From Cellulophaga sp. Hel_I_12 (GTDB taxonomy: Bacteria > Bacteroidota > Bacteroidia > Flavobacteriales > Flavobacteriaceae): a DNA stretch of 64,000 nucleotides. The notes under the pieces are model-generated. The model saw nothing but the letters and a program-made list of their open reading frames with translations. It was not told the DNA's origin and did no database searches. Position 1 is the stretch's first letter; every line of letters starts with the position of its first letter. Below, piece by piece: positions 55,901-64,000 of this stretch. A program made the position numbers and the translations under genes. The DNA lies in the NCBI RefSeq assembly GCF_000799565.1, contig NZ_JUHB01000001.1:744001-808000 (forward strand), given 5' to 3'.

Positions 55901-56341
55901 ATGGGCTTAAAAACTTTAACTCTAATACACGCTGCCCTTGTTTTTGGTTTGGTGGCTTTTGGTGCCGTCAGCTACTTTTATGGCGTAGGTTTTGTAGGCC
56001 AGTTTGAGGTCACTGGTGATCTGTTTATCTACCTTATTCCGATTCTAGCGATGCTCGGGTATTTCGGCAGTAAAATAATTTTCAAAAACCGATTAGCAGC
56101 TATCGAAGCATCTGATACCCTTAGCTCCAAACTTAGTCACTACCAATCAGCTTCAATCGTTAAATATGCCTTCATCGAAGGACCGGCTATCTTGGCTTTT
56201 TTTATTTTTATGGGTAATGGGTATACGCTCTATTTTAGTATCGCCGTTTGTTTAGTTTTTTATCTAGCGGTACAAAGACCAACGAAAGATAAGCTGATAC
56301 AAGATTTGAACTTGAGCACCAAAGAACAACGCGAACTTTAG
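55901..56341 (+). CDS. Four-helix membrane protein, unknown function
   Basis: A 146-residue protein with four predicted helices (about 7-28, 40-62, 86-105 and 107-125) and a polar loop NRLAAIEASDTLSSKLSHYQSAS. The C-terminus PTKDKLIQDLNLSTKEQREL is charged. It resembles the membrane core of small flavobacterial proteins annotated as hypothetical. The SGNH hydrolase starts five bases later, so the two are probably cotranscribed. Confidence 0.68.
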   Translation: MGLKTLTLIHAALVFGLVAFGAVSYFYGVGFVGQFEVTGDLFIYLIPILAMLGYFGSKIIFKNRLAAIEASDTLSSKLSHYQSASIVKYAFIEGPAILAFFIFMGNGYTLYFSIAVCLVFYLAVQRPTKDKLIQDLNLSTKEQREL

Positions 56342-56345
56342 CCCA

Positions 56346-57035
56346 ATGAAAAAACTATTTTTAAAAATTTCAAGTCTCTTTTTAATGATGACAGCAACAG
56401 TCCAAAGTCAAGATTGGCCCAATTTTGAGCGTTTTAGCGCTGACAATAAAAAAATAGGCTTGCCGACCGAGAATGAAAAAAGAGTAGTTTTTATGGGAAA
56501 TTCTATTACCCAGGGTTGGATAGCATATGGAAACCCAAAGCTTTTTAAAGAAAATCCATACATCAATAGAGGTATCAGTGGGCAAACAACCCCACAAATG
56601 TTAGTTCGTTTTAGAGCTGATGTTATTGCCTTAAAACCAAAAGCAGTAGTTATTTTAGCAGGAATTAATGATATCGCAGGCAATACCGGCCCATCAAGCC
56701 TAGAAATGATTCAAGATAATTTAATTTCGATGGTTCAATTAGCACAAGCAAACAATATTAAGGTAATTTTATCCTCTATTCTACCAGCGAATAAATTTAA
56801 TTGGCGACCCGAAGTATATCCTGCCGAACAGGTCATTAAAATGAATGCCTTTATAAAAAAATATGCTGAAGAAAATAACTGCATTTATATAGACTATTAC
56901 ACCCCTATGGTTGATGATAAAAAGGGTTTAAAAGTTGCATATTCAGAAGACGGTGTGCATCCAAACAAAAAAGGGTATGCCATTATGACGCCCCTAGTAC
57001 AAGAAGCTATTGATAAAGCACTTAAAGGCAATTAA
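56346..57035 (+). CDS. Secreted SGNH/GDSL-family hydrolase
   Basis: A 229-residue hydrolase with an N-terminal signal peptide (KKLFLKISSLFLMMTATVQS). SGNH blocks: nucleophile Ser in VVFMGNSITQGW, Gly in NRGISGQTTPQM, Asn in ILAGINDIAGNTG, and the Asp-His pair in DGVHPNKKGY. It resembles platelet-activating-factor acetylhydrolase-like esterases that deacetylate glycans. Likely periplasmic; substrate unknown. Confidence 0.9.
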   Translation: MKKLFLKISSLFLMMTATVQSQDWPNFERFSADNKKIGLPTENEKRVVFMGNSITQGWIAYGNPKLFKENPYINRGISGQTTPQMLVRFRADVIALKPKAVVILAGINDIAGNTGPSSLEMIQDNLISMVQLAQANNIKVILSSILPANKFNWRPEVYPAEQVIKMNAFIKKYAEENNCIYIDYYTPMVDDKKGLKVAYSEDGVHPNKKGYAIMTPLVQEAIDKALKGN

Positions 57036-57054
57036 ATAAAGTTATAGTTTAGGT

Positions 57055-58062
57055 ATGCAAAACCCTTTAGTCAGTATAATAATACCATTTAAAAATACCG
57101 AAGACTATATTCTATCCTGCTTTACATCGATCTTAGAACAAAGCTATTTTAATTTTGAAGTTGTAGCAGTTAACGATCATTCGACAGATACTAGTGCAGA
57201 GATTGTTCATAGCATCACCACTCAAGATACGCGATGTAAACTGTTTGATGCTAAAAAATCAGGAATCATTAGTGCATTGCAACTAGGCTATTCAAAGGCT
57301 TCGGGAACTTTGATTACCAGAATGGATTCTGATGATATCATGACACCTCACAAATTACAAGTGATGGTTGATGCGCTTATACAGCACGGAACTGGACATA
57401 TCGCTATTGGTCAGGTACAGTATTTTGCCAAAAACGGAATTAATGAGGGCTATGCGAACTACGAAAAATGGCTTAACAGCTTAACAGAAAAAGGAACAAA
57501 TTATAGCGATATTTATGTGGAATGCGTGATCCCTTCGCCATGCTGGATGGTCTATAAAACAGATTTTGACCGCTGTGATGGCTTTAATCTTACTACCTAT
57601 CCAGAAGACTATGATTTGGCCTTTAGATTTTACGAACACGGTTTAAAATGTATACCTTGTTCTGAAGTTTTGCACTTATGGCGCGATTATAGCAACAGAA
57701 CTTCAAGAACAAGTGAACACTATGCTGAAAATTACTTTTTAAATTTAAAATTGTTCTATTTTCTTAAATTAGACCATCAAAGTGATAAAAAATTAGTGAT
57801 TTGGGGCGCTGGAAAAAAAGGAAAAAAAATAGCCCAATTACTTATTGAAAAAAAAGTAAAATTCGATTGGGTCTGCGACAATAATAAGAAAATAGGAAAG
57901 CATATTTACAACGTAGAAATGCAATCATACGAAACAATACATAGTACCAAGCTATCGCAAATCATAGTGACCGTAGCCAATAAAAAAGAGCAAAAAAACA
58001 TTAAAACCTACTTACAAAAAGAGCAAAAAATTGCCAACACAGACTATTTTTTTTTCTGTTGA
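57055..58062 (+). CDS. GT2 glycosyltransferase with an extra C-terminal nucleotide-binding-like domain
   Basis: A 335-residue protein. The GT-A domain (about 1-225) shows VSIIIPFKNTEDYI, NDHSTDTSAEIV and the metal-binding DxD in TRMDSDDIMTPHK; the acceptor part has YPEDYDLAFRFYEHG. After residue 240 an added small domain starts with LVIWGAGKKGKKIAQLLIEK, a GxGxxGxx loop, then FDWVCDNNKKIG. This fusion is unusual for a plain GT2. No neighbouring sugar or polysaccharide cluster. Product unknown. Confidence 0.87.
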   Translation: MQNPLVSIIIPFKNTEDYILSCFTSILEQSYFNFEVVAVNDHSTDTSAEIVHSITTQDTRCKLFDAKKSGIISALQLGYSKASGTLITRMDSDDIMTPHKLQVMVDALIQHGTGHIAIGQVQYFAKNGINEGYANYEKWLNSLTEKGTNYSDIYVECVIPSPCWMVYKTDFDRCDGFNLTTYPEDYDLAFRFYEHGLKCIPCSEVLHLWRDYSNRTSRTSEHYAENYFLNLKLFYFLKLDHQSDKKLVIWGAGKKGKKIAQLLIEKKVKFDWVCDNNKKIGKHIYNVEMQSYETIHSTKLSQIIVTVANKKEQKNIKTYLQKEQKIANTDYFFFC

Positions 58063-58101
58063 ACTGTTGCTCACACAAAACAAAACAATTATACGTATAT
58101 C

Positions 58102-58452
58102 ATGTCTAAAAAGCAATACCGGGTTTATGTTATAGAATTATCGAAACGTGTTTTTACACAAAACACCAAATTTCGCTTGGCAAATCCTCAATTTAATGGT
58201 GTTTTAGAGTGTTTGTATGTCGGTATGACCTCGAAAACACCTAAAGAACGCTTTGAACAGCACAAAACTGGTTACATCAATAAAAAGGGACATAAACTTT
58301 CTTCAGCCATTGTTAATACCTATGGCAGCTATTTACGACCAAGTTTATATAACCATATACCGGCCATGAACACCAGAGAAGAAGCCTTAGCTATGGAGCA
58401 GCAGCTAGCTTTAGAATTGCGCAGGAAAAGATATGCCGTTTGGTTCAATTAA
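58102..58452 (+). CDS. GIY-YIG-superfamily-like protein
   Basis: A 116-residue protein. YRVYVIELSKRVF then CLYVGMTSKTPKERFEQHKTGY matches the core of GIY-YIG nucleases, with the second strand in LYVGMT and the conserved Arg in ERFEQH. A catalytic Glu would be expected near the C-terminus; AMEQQLALELRRK holds candidates. Some relatives are active endonucleases, others not. It stands alone. Confidence 0.7.
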   Translation: MSKKQYRVYVIELSKRVFTQNTKFRLANPQFNGVLECLYVGMTSKTPKERFEQHKTGYINKKGHKLSSAIVNTYGSYLRPSLYNHIPAMNTREEALAMEQQLALELRRKRYAVWFN

Positions 58453-58597
58453 ATTTTAGATCTATTCGTTTTCTATCTTATATTTTATGATCCAAAAAGC
58501 CAACGGAGCAAAACACCAGAGGGGTCTGCTTAAGGTATCTCTTTAAAAAACCTTTTTTGGTCCCTGATACCATGTCGTACAGCATACAATTTTTAAG

Positions 58598-58605
58598 TAT
58601 ATTTG
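58598..58605 (+). promoter_or_regulatory. -7 promoter element upstream of the BatA/VWA gene
   Basis: TATATTTG followed by C, 17 bases before the ATG at 58623. It supports the shorter start. Confidence 0.6.
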
Positions 58606-58622
58606 CGAAACAAAACAGCGGA

Positions 58623-60539
58623 ATGCAATTTAAACATCCAGAAATTCTTTGGGCTTTACTACTACTATTAATTCCTGTTATTGTTCATCTTTTTCAATTA
58701 AGACGCTTTAAAAAAACACCGTTTACCAATGTAAAAATGTTGCAAAAAGTGGTCGCAGAATCACAAAAAAGCAAATCTTTAAAAAAGTGGCTTTTACTAG
58801 TCACAAGACTTTTTTTATTTAGCGCTTTAATCCTAGCGTTTGCACAACCTTTTTTTGCAAATAAATCCGCGCTACAAGAAAAAGAAACTGTTATTTACCT
58901 GGACAATTCTTTTAGCATGCAGGCCAAGAAAGGAAATACCTCTTTGCTGGAGAATGCAATTCAAGAAGTGCTGAAAAATGTACCATCAGACCAAAAAATA
59001 AGTCTTTTTACAAACAATCATACGTTTAAAAAAACGACGTTTAAGGCTATTCAAAATGATTTTTTATCCTTAAGCTATTCAGCTGATCAGCTTTCATCTA
59101 GTGAAATTGAATTGAAAGCAAAAACCCTATTTAGTAAAAACCAAAACACCCAAAAAGACTTAATTGTTATTTCTGATTTTCAAAAACAGGAGGATACTGG
59201 TGTTTTTCCGGAGAGTTCAAATCTTCAAGTACACCTTGTAAAGCAAATGGCTGACGAACTTTTAAACGTAGCTATTGATAGTGTTTACATCCAAAAAGAA
59301 AAGGGTGATAGCGTAGAAATTAACGTCCTCCTATCTACCAATGAAGGTTTAGAAAATACGCCAATAGCAATTTATGATGCTGATAAGCTTATGGCAAAAA
59401 CTGCTGCGGTATTTGATAAGAATAAAAAGGCCTTGGTTAGTTTCTCATTACCTGCCAATGAAACTATTTTAGGACGTATAACGCTTTCTGATGTTGGGCT
59501 TGATTATGACAATCAATTTTATTTTACATTGAATAAAAAAGATAAGATTAAAGTTTTTGTTATCGGTGAAGAAGCTACATTTTTAGAAAAAATTTACACT
59601 GATGATGAATTTGAGTTTGAAAGTACTGCATTAAAAAATTTAAATTACAGTAGCATTGAAAACCAAAATTTAATTGTCCTAAACGGTTTAGAGGCTATTC
59701 CAGAGCCCTTAATACAGGCTTTAGTTTCTTTCTCGAGAAATAAAGGAACTATTACTGTTATTCCGAATGTAACAAGTAACATCGATTCGTATAATTCTTT
59801 TTTGAAAAACTTTAATACCACACTAGGTCAATTTATTAATTTTAATCAGGAAATCACTAGTATAAATTTTAACCATCCTTTATATGCCAACGTCTTTGAT
59901 AACAAGGTGACTAATTTTCAATACCCGAGCACCACACATTATTGGCTCATAAAGACTAAGACCTCTTCGATACTATCGTTTGCCAACGGAAGCCCTTTCT
60001 TAGCGGGCGAAAAAGGATTTTATATGTTCTCCGCTTCATTAGATCGTGAAAAGAGTACCTTTAAAAATTCGCCCTTAATTGTCCCCACTTTTTATAAAAT
60101 GGGTTTTGAGAGCTTAGAACAGCAGCAGCTATATACTCGAATTGGAACAAATATGTCTTTAGATATTCCAGTGCAATTAGCGAAAGATGCTATTTTAAAA
60201 GTTGCTAAAAATGACTTTGAGTTTATCCCACAGCAACAGCCTTACGCCAATAAAGTAGTGTTGAATTTCAGCGAAAATCCTAAAGAAGATGGTAATTATC
60301 AAATAAAAAATAAAGAAAATATCGTTAAACATATCAGTTTTAATTATCCAAGAACGGAAAGTGATCTAATTTTTATAGCTGATAACACCCTGAATGGCCA
60401 AACAAATCAAACATCAATATCAACTTTATTTGAAAACTTAGAAAAAGACAATACGATACGTGAGCTATGGAAATGGTTTATTATTTTAGCAGTGCTATTC
60501 GCTTTCATTGAAATTGGTATTCAAAAATATTTTAAATGA
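58623..60539 (+). CDS. BatA-domain membrane VWA protein
   Basis: A 638-residue protein. The N-terminal BatA domain (about 1-80) begins MQFKHPEILWALLLLLIP and has HLFQLRRFKKTPFTN, with two membrane helices. A VWA-like module follows with IYLDNSFSMQAKKGN (DxSxS); the rest is a glutaminase/Ig-like extracytoplasmic part and a C-terminal membrane helix (WFIILAVLFAFIEIGI). The frame extends to 58557; the ATG at 58623 sits just after a -7 box and gives the usual BatA N-terminus. It overlaps the next gene by four bases. Confidence 0.88.
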   Translation: MQFKHPEILWALLLLLIPVIVHLFQLRRFKKTPFTNVKMLQKVVAESQKSKSLKKWLLLVTRLFLFSALILAFAQPFFANKSALQEKETVIYLDNSFSMQAKKGNTSLLENAIQEVLKNVPSDQKISLFTNNHTFKKTTFKAIQNDFLSLSYSADQLSSSEIELKAKTLFSKNQNTQKDLIVISDFQKQEDTGVFPESSNLQVHLVKQMADELLNVAIDSVYIQKEKGDSVEINVLLSTNEGLENTPIAIYDADKLMAKTAAVFDKNKKALVSFSLPANETILGRITLSDVGLDYDNQFYFTLNKKDKIKVFVIGEEATFLEKIYTDDEFEFESTALKNLNYSSIENQNLIVLNGLEAIPEPLIQALVSFSRNKGTITVIPNVTSNIDSYNSFLKNFNTTLGQFINFNQEITSINFNHPLYANVFDNKVTNFQYPSTTHYWLIKTKTSSILSFANGSPFLAGEKGFYMFSASLDREKSTFKNSPLIVPTFYKMGFESLEQQQLYTRIGTNMSLDIPVQLAKDAILKVAKNDFEFIPQQQPYANKVVLNFSENPKEDGNYQIKNKENIVKHISFNYPRTESDLIFIADNTLNGQTNQTSISTLFENLEKDNTIRELWKWFIILAVLFAFIEIGIQKYFK

Positions 60540-61789
60540 ACATACTTTTAAAAGCGGCCAAAATAATCGATGCCTCTAACCCTGAACTTCATCTTAAAAA
60601 AAGAGATGTTTTTATTAAAAATGGTGTCATTGAAGCTATTGCTGTTCACCTAGAGCCAGAAAATCAGACAAAAATAATTCAGTTAGATCATCTACATATC
60701 TCTATTGGATGGTTTGATAGTAGCGTATCGTTTGGTGAACCTGGTCACGAAGAAAGAGAAACTATTGAAAACGGACTTTTAACGGCAGGAAAAAGTGGTT
60801 TTACAGATTTAATTCTGAATCCCAATACGAATCCACTACCCGACTCTAGCGCTGATATTGTTTTTCTAAAAAGGACTTCGGAAGGGAAAGCGACCAAACT
60901 ACACCCCTTAGGGGCTTTAACCGTAAAATCTAACGGAGAAGCATTAGCAGAACTTTTTGACATGCAAAATGCTGGAGCGGTTGGCTTTAGTGATTTTAAA
61001 CGGCCCATAAATAATAGTAATCTACTAAAAATTGCCCTGCAATATGCACAAGGGTTCGCTGCTTTAGTGTATTCATTTCCTATGGACACTCAAATTGCGG
61101 GAAAAGGCATTGTGAACGAGGAAAAAACCACTACTTCATTAGGCTTAAAAGGGATTCCTGCCTTAGCTGAAGAGTTACAAATTGCAAGAGATTTGTTTAT
61201 TTTAGCCTATACCGGCGGAAAATTACACATCCCTACAATTTCTACAGCTAATGCCGTGAAACAAATTGCTAGCGCTAAGAAAAAAGGATTAGATGTTAGC
61301 TGTAGTGTGGCCATTCATAACCTATATTTTACAGATAATCGCTTAGAAGATTTTGATACAAATTTTAAGCTTATGCCTCCACTTCGCACTACAAGCGACA
61401 CGAAAGCCTTACTTAAAGGTTTAAAAGAGGGCATCATAGATTTTGTAACGAGCGACCATTTGCCGCTAGATACGGAAGAAAAAATTATAGAATTTGACAA
61501 TGCAGGTTACGGAACCATTGGTTTAGAAACTGCCTTCGGAATCTTAAATCAGCTTTTTGATTTAGAAACTACGATTATGCTGTTAACCAAAGGAAGAGAG
61601 CGCTATGGATTAACAAGGCCAAAATTAGCTAAAGGAGAAAAGGCCTGCCTAACCTTATTTAATCCTGAACCGGACCATGTATTTAGGAAAGAAAATATAT
61701 TATCAACGAGTAAGAATAGTGCCTTTATAGGAGAAAAGTTAAAAGGAAAAGTTTATGGTATCATTTCTAATAATGAACTGTTATTTTAA
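60536..61789 (+). CDS. Dihydroorotase homologue lacking the HxH metal-binding motif
   Basis: A 417-residue amidohydrolase-superfamily protein. The fold is clear (MNILLKAAKIIDASNPELH; GEPGHEERETIENGLLTAGKSGFTDL; VTSDHLPLD). In active dihydroorotase the segment before the REPG box reads D-x-H-V-H; here Asp61 is kept but both His positions are Ser (DSSVSFGEPG). Later His residues (GKLHIP, AIHNLY) and the final Asp (TSDHLP) remain. It may be an inactive partner or scaffold for pyrimidine synthesis, like non-catalytic DHO proteins known to pair with ATCase. It overlaps the BatA gene by four bases. Confidence 0.82.
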   Translation: MNILLKAAKIIDASNPELHLKKRDVFIKNGVIEAIAVHLEPENQTKIIQLDHLHISIGWFDSSVSFGEPGHEERETIENGLLTAGKSGFTDLILNPNTNPLPDSSADIVFLKRTSEGKATKLHPLGALTVKSNGEALAELFDMQNAGAVGFSDFKRPINNSNLLKIALQYAQGFAALVYSFPMDTQIAGKGIVNEEKTTTSLGLKGIPALAEELQIARDLFILAYTGGKLHIPTISTANAVKQIASAKKKGLDVSCSVAIHNLYFTDNRLEDFDTNFKLMPPLRTTSDTKALLKGLKEGIIDFVTSDHLPLDTEEKIIEFDNAGYGTIGLETAFGILNQLFDLETTIMLLTKGRERYGLTRPKLAKGEKACLTLFNPEPDHVFRKENILSTSKNSAFIGEKLKGKVYGIISNNELLF

Positions 61790-61839
61790 CTACTTTTAGC
61801 TTATATTTTTATAAAATAATAACCTTAAACCTTTATACC

Positions 61840-62163
61840 ATGGAGCAATCGACTAGAGAAGCAGGAAAAACAATGGCTATCATTAGCTATATTTGGTTCA
61901 TTGGCTTACTCATAGCTTATTTCTCCAATCAGGGAGCCAGTAAAAATGAATTTGTAAGTTTTCATGTGGGCCAATCCTTAAGAGTTTGGATACTTTATAT
62001 CATCCTTGTCGTTGGCGGATCGTTGTTAGTCATGATCACAGGTATTGGGGTTTTTGATTATTTACCTTATCTAGGCTGGGTTTTGGCCATATTGGGTATC
62101 GTTAATGCGATGAATCTTAAAGAAGAAAAACTTCCTATTATTGGCACCGTAGGAGAAAAATAA
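61840..62163 (+). CDS. Tic20-like/DUF4870-like membrane protein 1
   Basis: A 107-residue protein with three to four helices (about 12-30, 48-70, 75-95) and the pattern EFVSFHVGQSLRVWILYI. The FHxxQ motif is typical of DUF4870/Tic20-like small membrane proteins. The next gene but one is a divergent paralog (62247-62564) separated by a terminator. Function unknown. Confidence 0.8.
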   Translation: MEQSTREAGKTMAIISYIWFIGLLIAYFSNQGASKNEFVSFHVGQSLRVWILYIILVVGGSLLVMITGIGVFDYLPYLGWVLAILGIVNAMNLKEEKLPIIGTVGEK

Positions 62164-62181
62164 TTGGGATGACCATGCAAA

Positions 62182-62213
62182 AAAGGCTTCAAAATATTTG
62201 AAGCCTTTTTTTT
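62182..62213 (+). terminator. Intrinsic terminator between the two Tic20-like genes
   Basis: A 12-bp perfect stem AAAGGCTTCAAA / TTTGAAGCCTTT with a 3-base loop, then a run of T. It lies 18 bases after the first gene's stop codon and 34 bases before the next ATG. Confidence 0.92.
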
Positions 62214-62246
62214 GTGCATTTGCTGTAGTAATCCTAAATTTGAAGT

Positions 62247-62564
62247 ATGGATAAACAAGACAAAAAAATAGCTATTATTTCCTATTTTACGATTATTGGT
62301 GCCGTTATTGCCATCAGTATGAATAACGAACCCAAGCATGATTTTGCCAGGTTTCATACACGTCAAGCCTTTGGTCTTCATATACTTTTTCACGCTTTTG
62401 CCTTGTTTTTAAGTCAATGGTTTAACCAATATGCCTGGTATGGACTTTATGTATTTTATTTGATTCTTTGGGGTTACGGTTTCACTGGTGCCCTCAATTA
62501 TAAAAAACAAGAAATGCCTATTGTAGGCCCACTTTTTCAAAAATGGTTTACGTTTATTCAATAG
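62247..62564 (+). CDS. Tic20-like/DUF4870-like membrane protein 2
   Basis: A 105-residue paralog of the protein at 61840-62163, with the same N-terminal pattern (KKIAIISYFTIIGAVIAI) and the matching FARFHTRQAFGLHILF. It ends KKQEMPIVGPLFQKW where the first ends EEKLPIIGTVGEK. Helices are at about 8-22, 42-60 and 63-83. It has no strong promoter of its own visible, yet a terminator precedes it. Function unknown. Confidence 0.78.
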   Translation: MDKQDKKIAIISYFTIIGAVIAISMNNEPKHDFARFHTRQAFGLHILFHAFALFLSQWFNQYAWYGLYVFYLILWGYGFTGALNYKKQEMPIVGPLFQKWFTFIQ

Positions 62565-62628
62565 TTTGGCTTTATCCCTATTATTGCTTTATTAAATCAC
62601 TACTTCACCTATTTACTATTTCAAAAAA

Positions 62629-63294
62629 ATGCAAACAAAAAATTTATCACTATATCATATCATAAAACCTTCAGCTTTAAAAAATAAGCCAATTCCCGTA
62701 CTTTTTATGCTTCACGGCTATGGCAGTGATGAAAATGATTTGTTTTCGTTTGCGAGTGAATTACCTGAAAATCTTTGTGTCATCTCAATCAGAGCACCTT
62801 ACGCCATGCAACCATTTGGAAATGCGTGGTATGCTATAAATTTTGATGCTGAAAAAGGAAAATGGAGTGATGATGAACAAGCAAAAATTTCAAGAGATAA
62901 AATAGCTTCGTTTATTACCGAGGCTTGTGAAGCTTATGGCTTAGACCCTACTAATGTAACTTTATTGGGTTTTAGTCAGGGTACTATATTGAGCTATGCA
63001 GTGGCTTTATCCTATCCTGAAAAAGTGAATGCCGTCATTGCACTTAGCGGTTATATCAATGAACATATTTTAGTAGAAGGGTATACCTCGAATGACTTTA
63101 GAAATTTAAACTTTTATTGCTCTCATGGTTCCGTAGACCAAGTAATCCCCTCAGCCTGGGCAGCAAAAGCACCTGATTTTCTAAACAAATTAGGTATAAA
63201 AAATACCTATGAAGAGTTCCCAGTTGGGCATGGAGTTGCCCCACAAAACTTTTTAGCCCTTAAAAAATGGCTTTTACATCATGTAAAAATGTAA
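62629..63294 (+). CDS. Phospholipase/carboxylesterase-family hydrolase
   Basis: A 221-residue alpha/beta hydrolase. Nucleophile elbow GFSQG (TLLGFSQGTILSY), Asp in SHGSVDQVIPS and His in PVGHGVAPQN. The N-terminal PVLFMLHGYGSDEND is the oxyanion region. It resembles cytoplasmic phospholipase/carboxylesterase family members; no signal peptide. Substrate unknown. It starts 64 bases after the Tic20-like gene. Confidence 0.92.
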   Translation: MQTKNLSLYHIIKPSALKNKPIPVLFMLHGYGSDENDLFSFASELPENLCVISIRAPYAMQPFGNAWYAINFDAEKGKWSDDEQAKISRDKIASFITEACEAYGLDPTNVTLLGFSQGTILSYAVALSYPEKVNAVIALSGYINEHILVEGYTSNDFRNLNFYCSHGSVDQVIPSAWAAKAPDFLNKLGIKNTYEEFPVGHGVAPQNFLALKKWLLHHVKM

Positions 63295-63420
63295 GTTTAG
63301 CGCAAGTTCGTGATACATTGAAATAAAATATACCTATTTCAAGGATTGGAAAACTTGCTTATAAAGCCCTAAACGCTTACTCTTTTGTATGCTCTAGGTC
63401 ATTTAGTAGGTGAATAGCGC

Positions 63421-63915
63421 CTAATTACTTCTGGTATACAACAAATGGTCATGTAACGAAAAATCAACGCTTAAATCATCCTTAAGTTCGTACTTTATCA
63501 ATAGTTCACCCCAGTATTGTCCGTCTGAAAAATCGGTTAAAATCCATTTGTGGTTTAATATTTTAATTTTATTAATTTTAAAATCTCCATCCGTGCCTTC
63601 GTAGGGCACTAATGGATTATCGCCTTTACTTTCATTGGTTTCTAATAATTTATCTGCAATGTACCTCGAAACATTTTGAATATTTAGATGCTCATAATAC
63701 GCCAAGGCATCGTCATTATTCTCTAAAGAAAAATATTCAATCTCTAACATTTTTAAATGCAATTTCTGAATAGAGTCTTTAAGTGCCACTTTTTCGACTT
63801 CTAAAGCTTGAATTTTACTAGACGTATCTTTTACCATCGTATCTGCGCTTACAAATTGATACAAAGCGATTAGGGCTGCAAAAACAAAGAGGTATAAAAA
63901 TATTTTACTTTTCAT
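63421..63915 (-). CDS. Coiled-coil single-pass membrane protein, unknown function
   Basis: A 164-residue protein with one N-terminal membrane helix (KIFLYLFVFAALIALYQFV, about 4-22), a coiled coil (about 30-62, SKIQALEVEKVALKDSIQKL) and a soluble domain with YIADKLLETN, FKINKIKILNHKWILTDFSDGQYWGELLIKYEL. A similar layout occurs in conserved flavobacterial proteins, often given vague hydrolase names without support. The convergent neighbour is the carboxylesterase. I see no catalytic motif. Confidence 0.68.
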   Translation of the reverse strand: MKSKIFLYLFVFAALIALYQFVSADTMVKDTSSKIQALEVEKVALKDSIQKLHLKMLEIEYFSLENNDDALAYYEHLNIQNVSRYIADKLLETNESKGDNPLVPYEGTDGDFKINKIKILNHKWILTDFSDGQYWGELLIKYELKDDLSVDFSLHDHLLYTRSN

Positions 63916-64000
63916 AGGTACTTATTTTGTTCGGTTACTAATTAAACGGTAATTGTTAAATTATCATATGCCAAATACACATTTTTAGGCAACTTTTTTT

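Noticed and set aside
1..64000. tRNA, rRNA, CRISPR arrays, insertion sequences, prophage, or a defence system
   Set aside because: No cloverleaf-like sequence, ordered spacer-repeat array, transposase, integrase or phage gene was seen on either strand. Regular repeats found are short intergenic elements only.

Overview
This window is low-GC DNA with a gene set, promoter style and short intergenic repeats typical of a Flavobacteriaceae chromosome (Bacteroidota), probably a marine genus. Pointers are a PorX-type response regulator, a fused LpxC/FabZ, a fused HisIE and bifunctional HisB, DUF6146- and DUF6787-like proteins, and many Bacteroidota -7 boxes (TAnnTTTG) upstream of genes. I see no rRNA, tRNA, CRISPR array, phage or transposase gene. 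This is mostly chromosomal housekeeping DNA.

Layout. 1-1584: the start of a MoxR/ChlI-like AAA+ ATPase (cut by the window edge) and its von Willebrand partner. 1663-2940: a DUF1853 protein and a small exported protein. 2971-10876: a complete histidine operon on the minus strand, in the order hisG-D-C-B-H-A-F-IE. It is preceded by a leader peptide with four consecutive His codons, a matching antiterminator segment and an intrinsic terminator, so it reads as a classical ribosome-mediated attenuator. 10957-14575: prohibitin-like protein, membrane VWA protein and fabG. 14786-22002: sucD, an lpxD paralog, efp, lpxA, lpxC-fabZ, lpxD and an HD phosphohydrolase, mostly lipid A and envelope synthesis.

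22334-30327 (mostly plus strand): porX, tsaE, a 60-residue lipoprotein ending in two identical 12-residue repeats, a four-helix membrane protein, alanine dehydrogenase with a DUF4258-like partner, proline dehydrogenase (minus), aroB and a small acidic protein. 30328-33280: DinB-like protein, Lrp/AsnC regulator, and an M14 peptidase divergent from an XRE regulator, with three phased copies of a palindromic site between them. 33354-37490: a lipoprotein, a large six-hairpin glycosidase lipoprotein, an SMR exporter and a sterol-desaturase-family enzyme. 37560-42576: mscL and the topoisomerase IV pair parC/parE. 42796-43985: CbpA/CbpM-type co-chaperone pair. 44086-44994: an EamA transporter gene broken by one in-frame stop.

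45192-53271: ychF, ferredoxin and acyl-CoA reductase (the last two driven from a symmetric divergent promoter), serC and serA (serine synthesis), DUF937, DUF6146-like and DUF6787-like proteins, and folE. 53543-55529: a translationally coupled trio (ABC ATPase, CPBP protease, TIGR02757). 55595-63915: small membrane proteins, an SGNH hydrolase, a GT2 glycosyltransferase with an extra nucleotide-binding-like domain, a GIY-YIG-like protein, a BatA/VWA membrane protein, a dihydroorotase homologue without the HxH metal motif, two Tic20-like membrane proteins, a carboxylesterase and a coiled-coil membrane protein.

The points most worth a second look are the his attenuator, the palindrome-controlled M14/XRE locus, the tandem-repeat micro-lipoprotein with phased direct repeats upstream, the palindromic two-way promoter at 46835-46852, and a family of REP-like elements sitting against stop codons, one of which has become part of the hisH reading frame.
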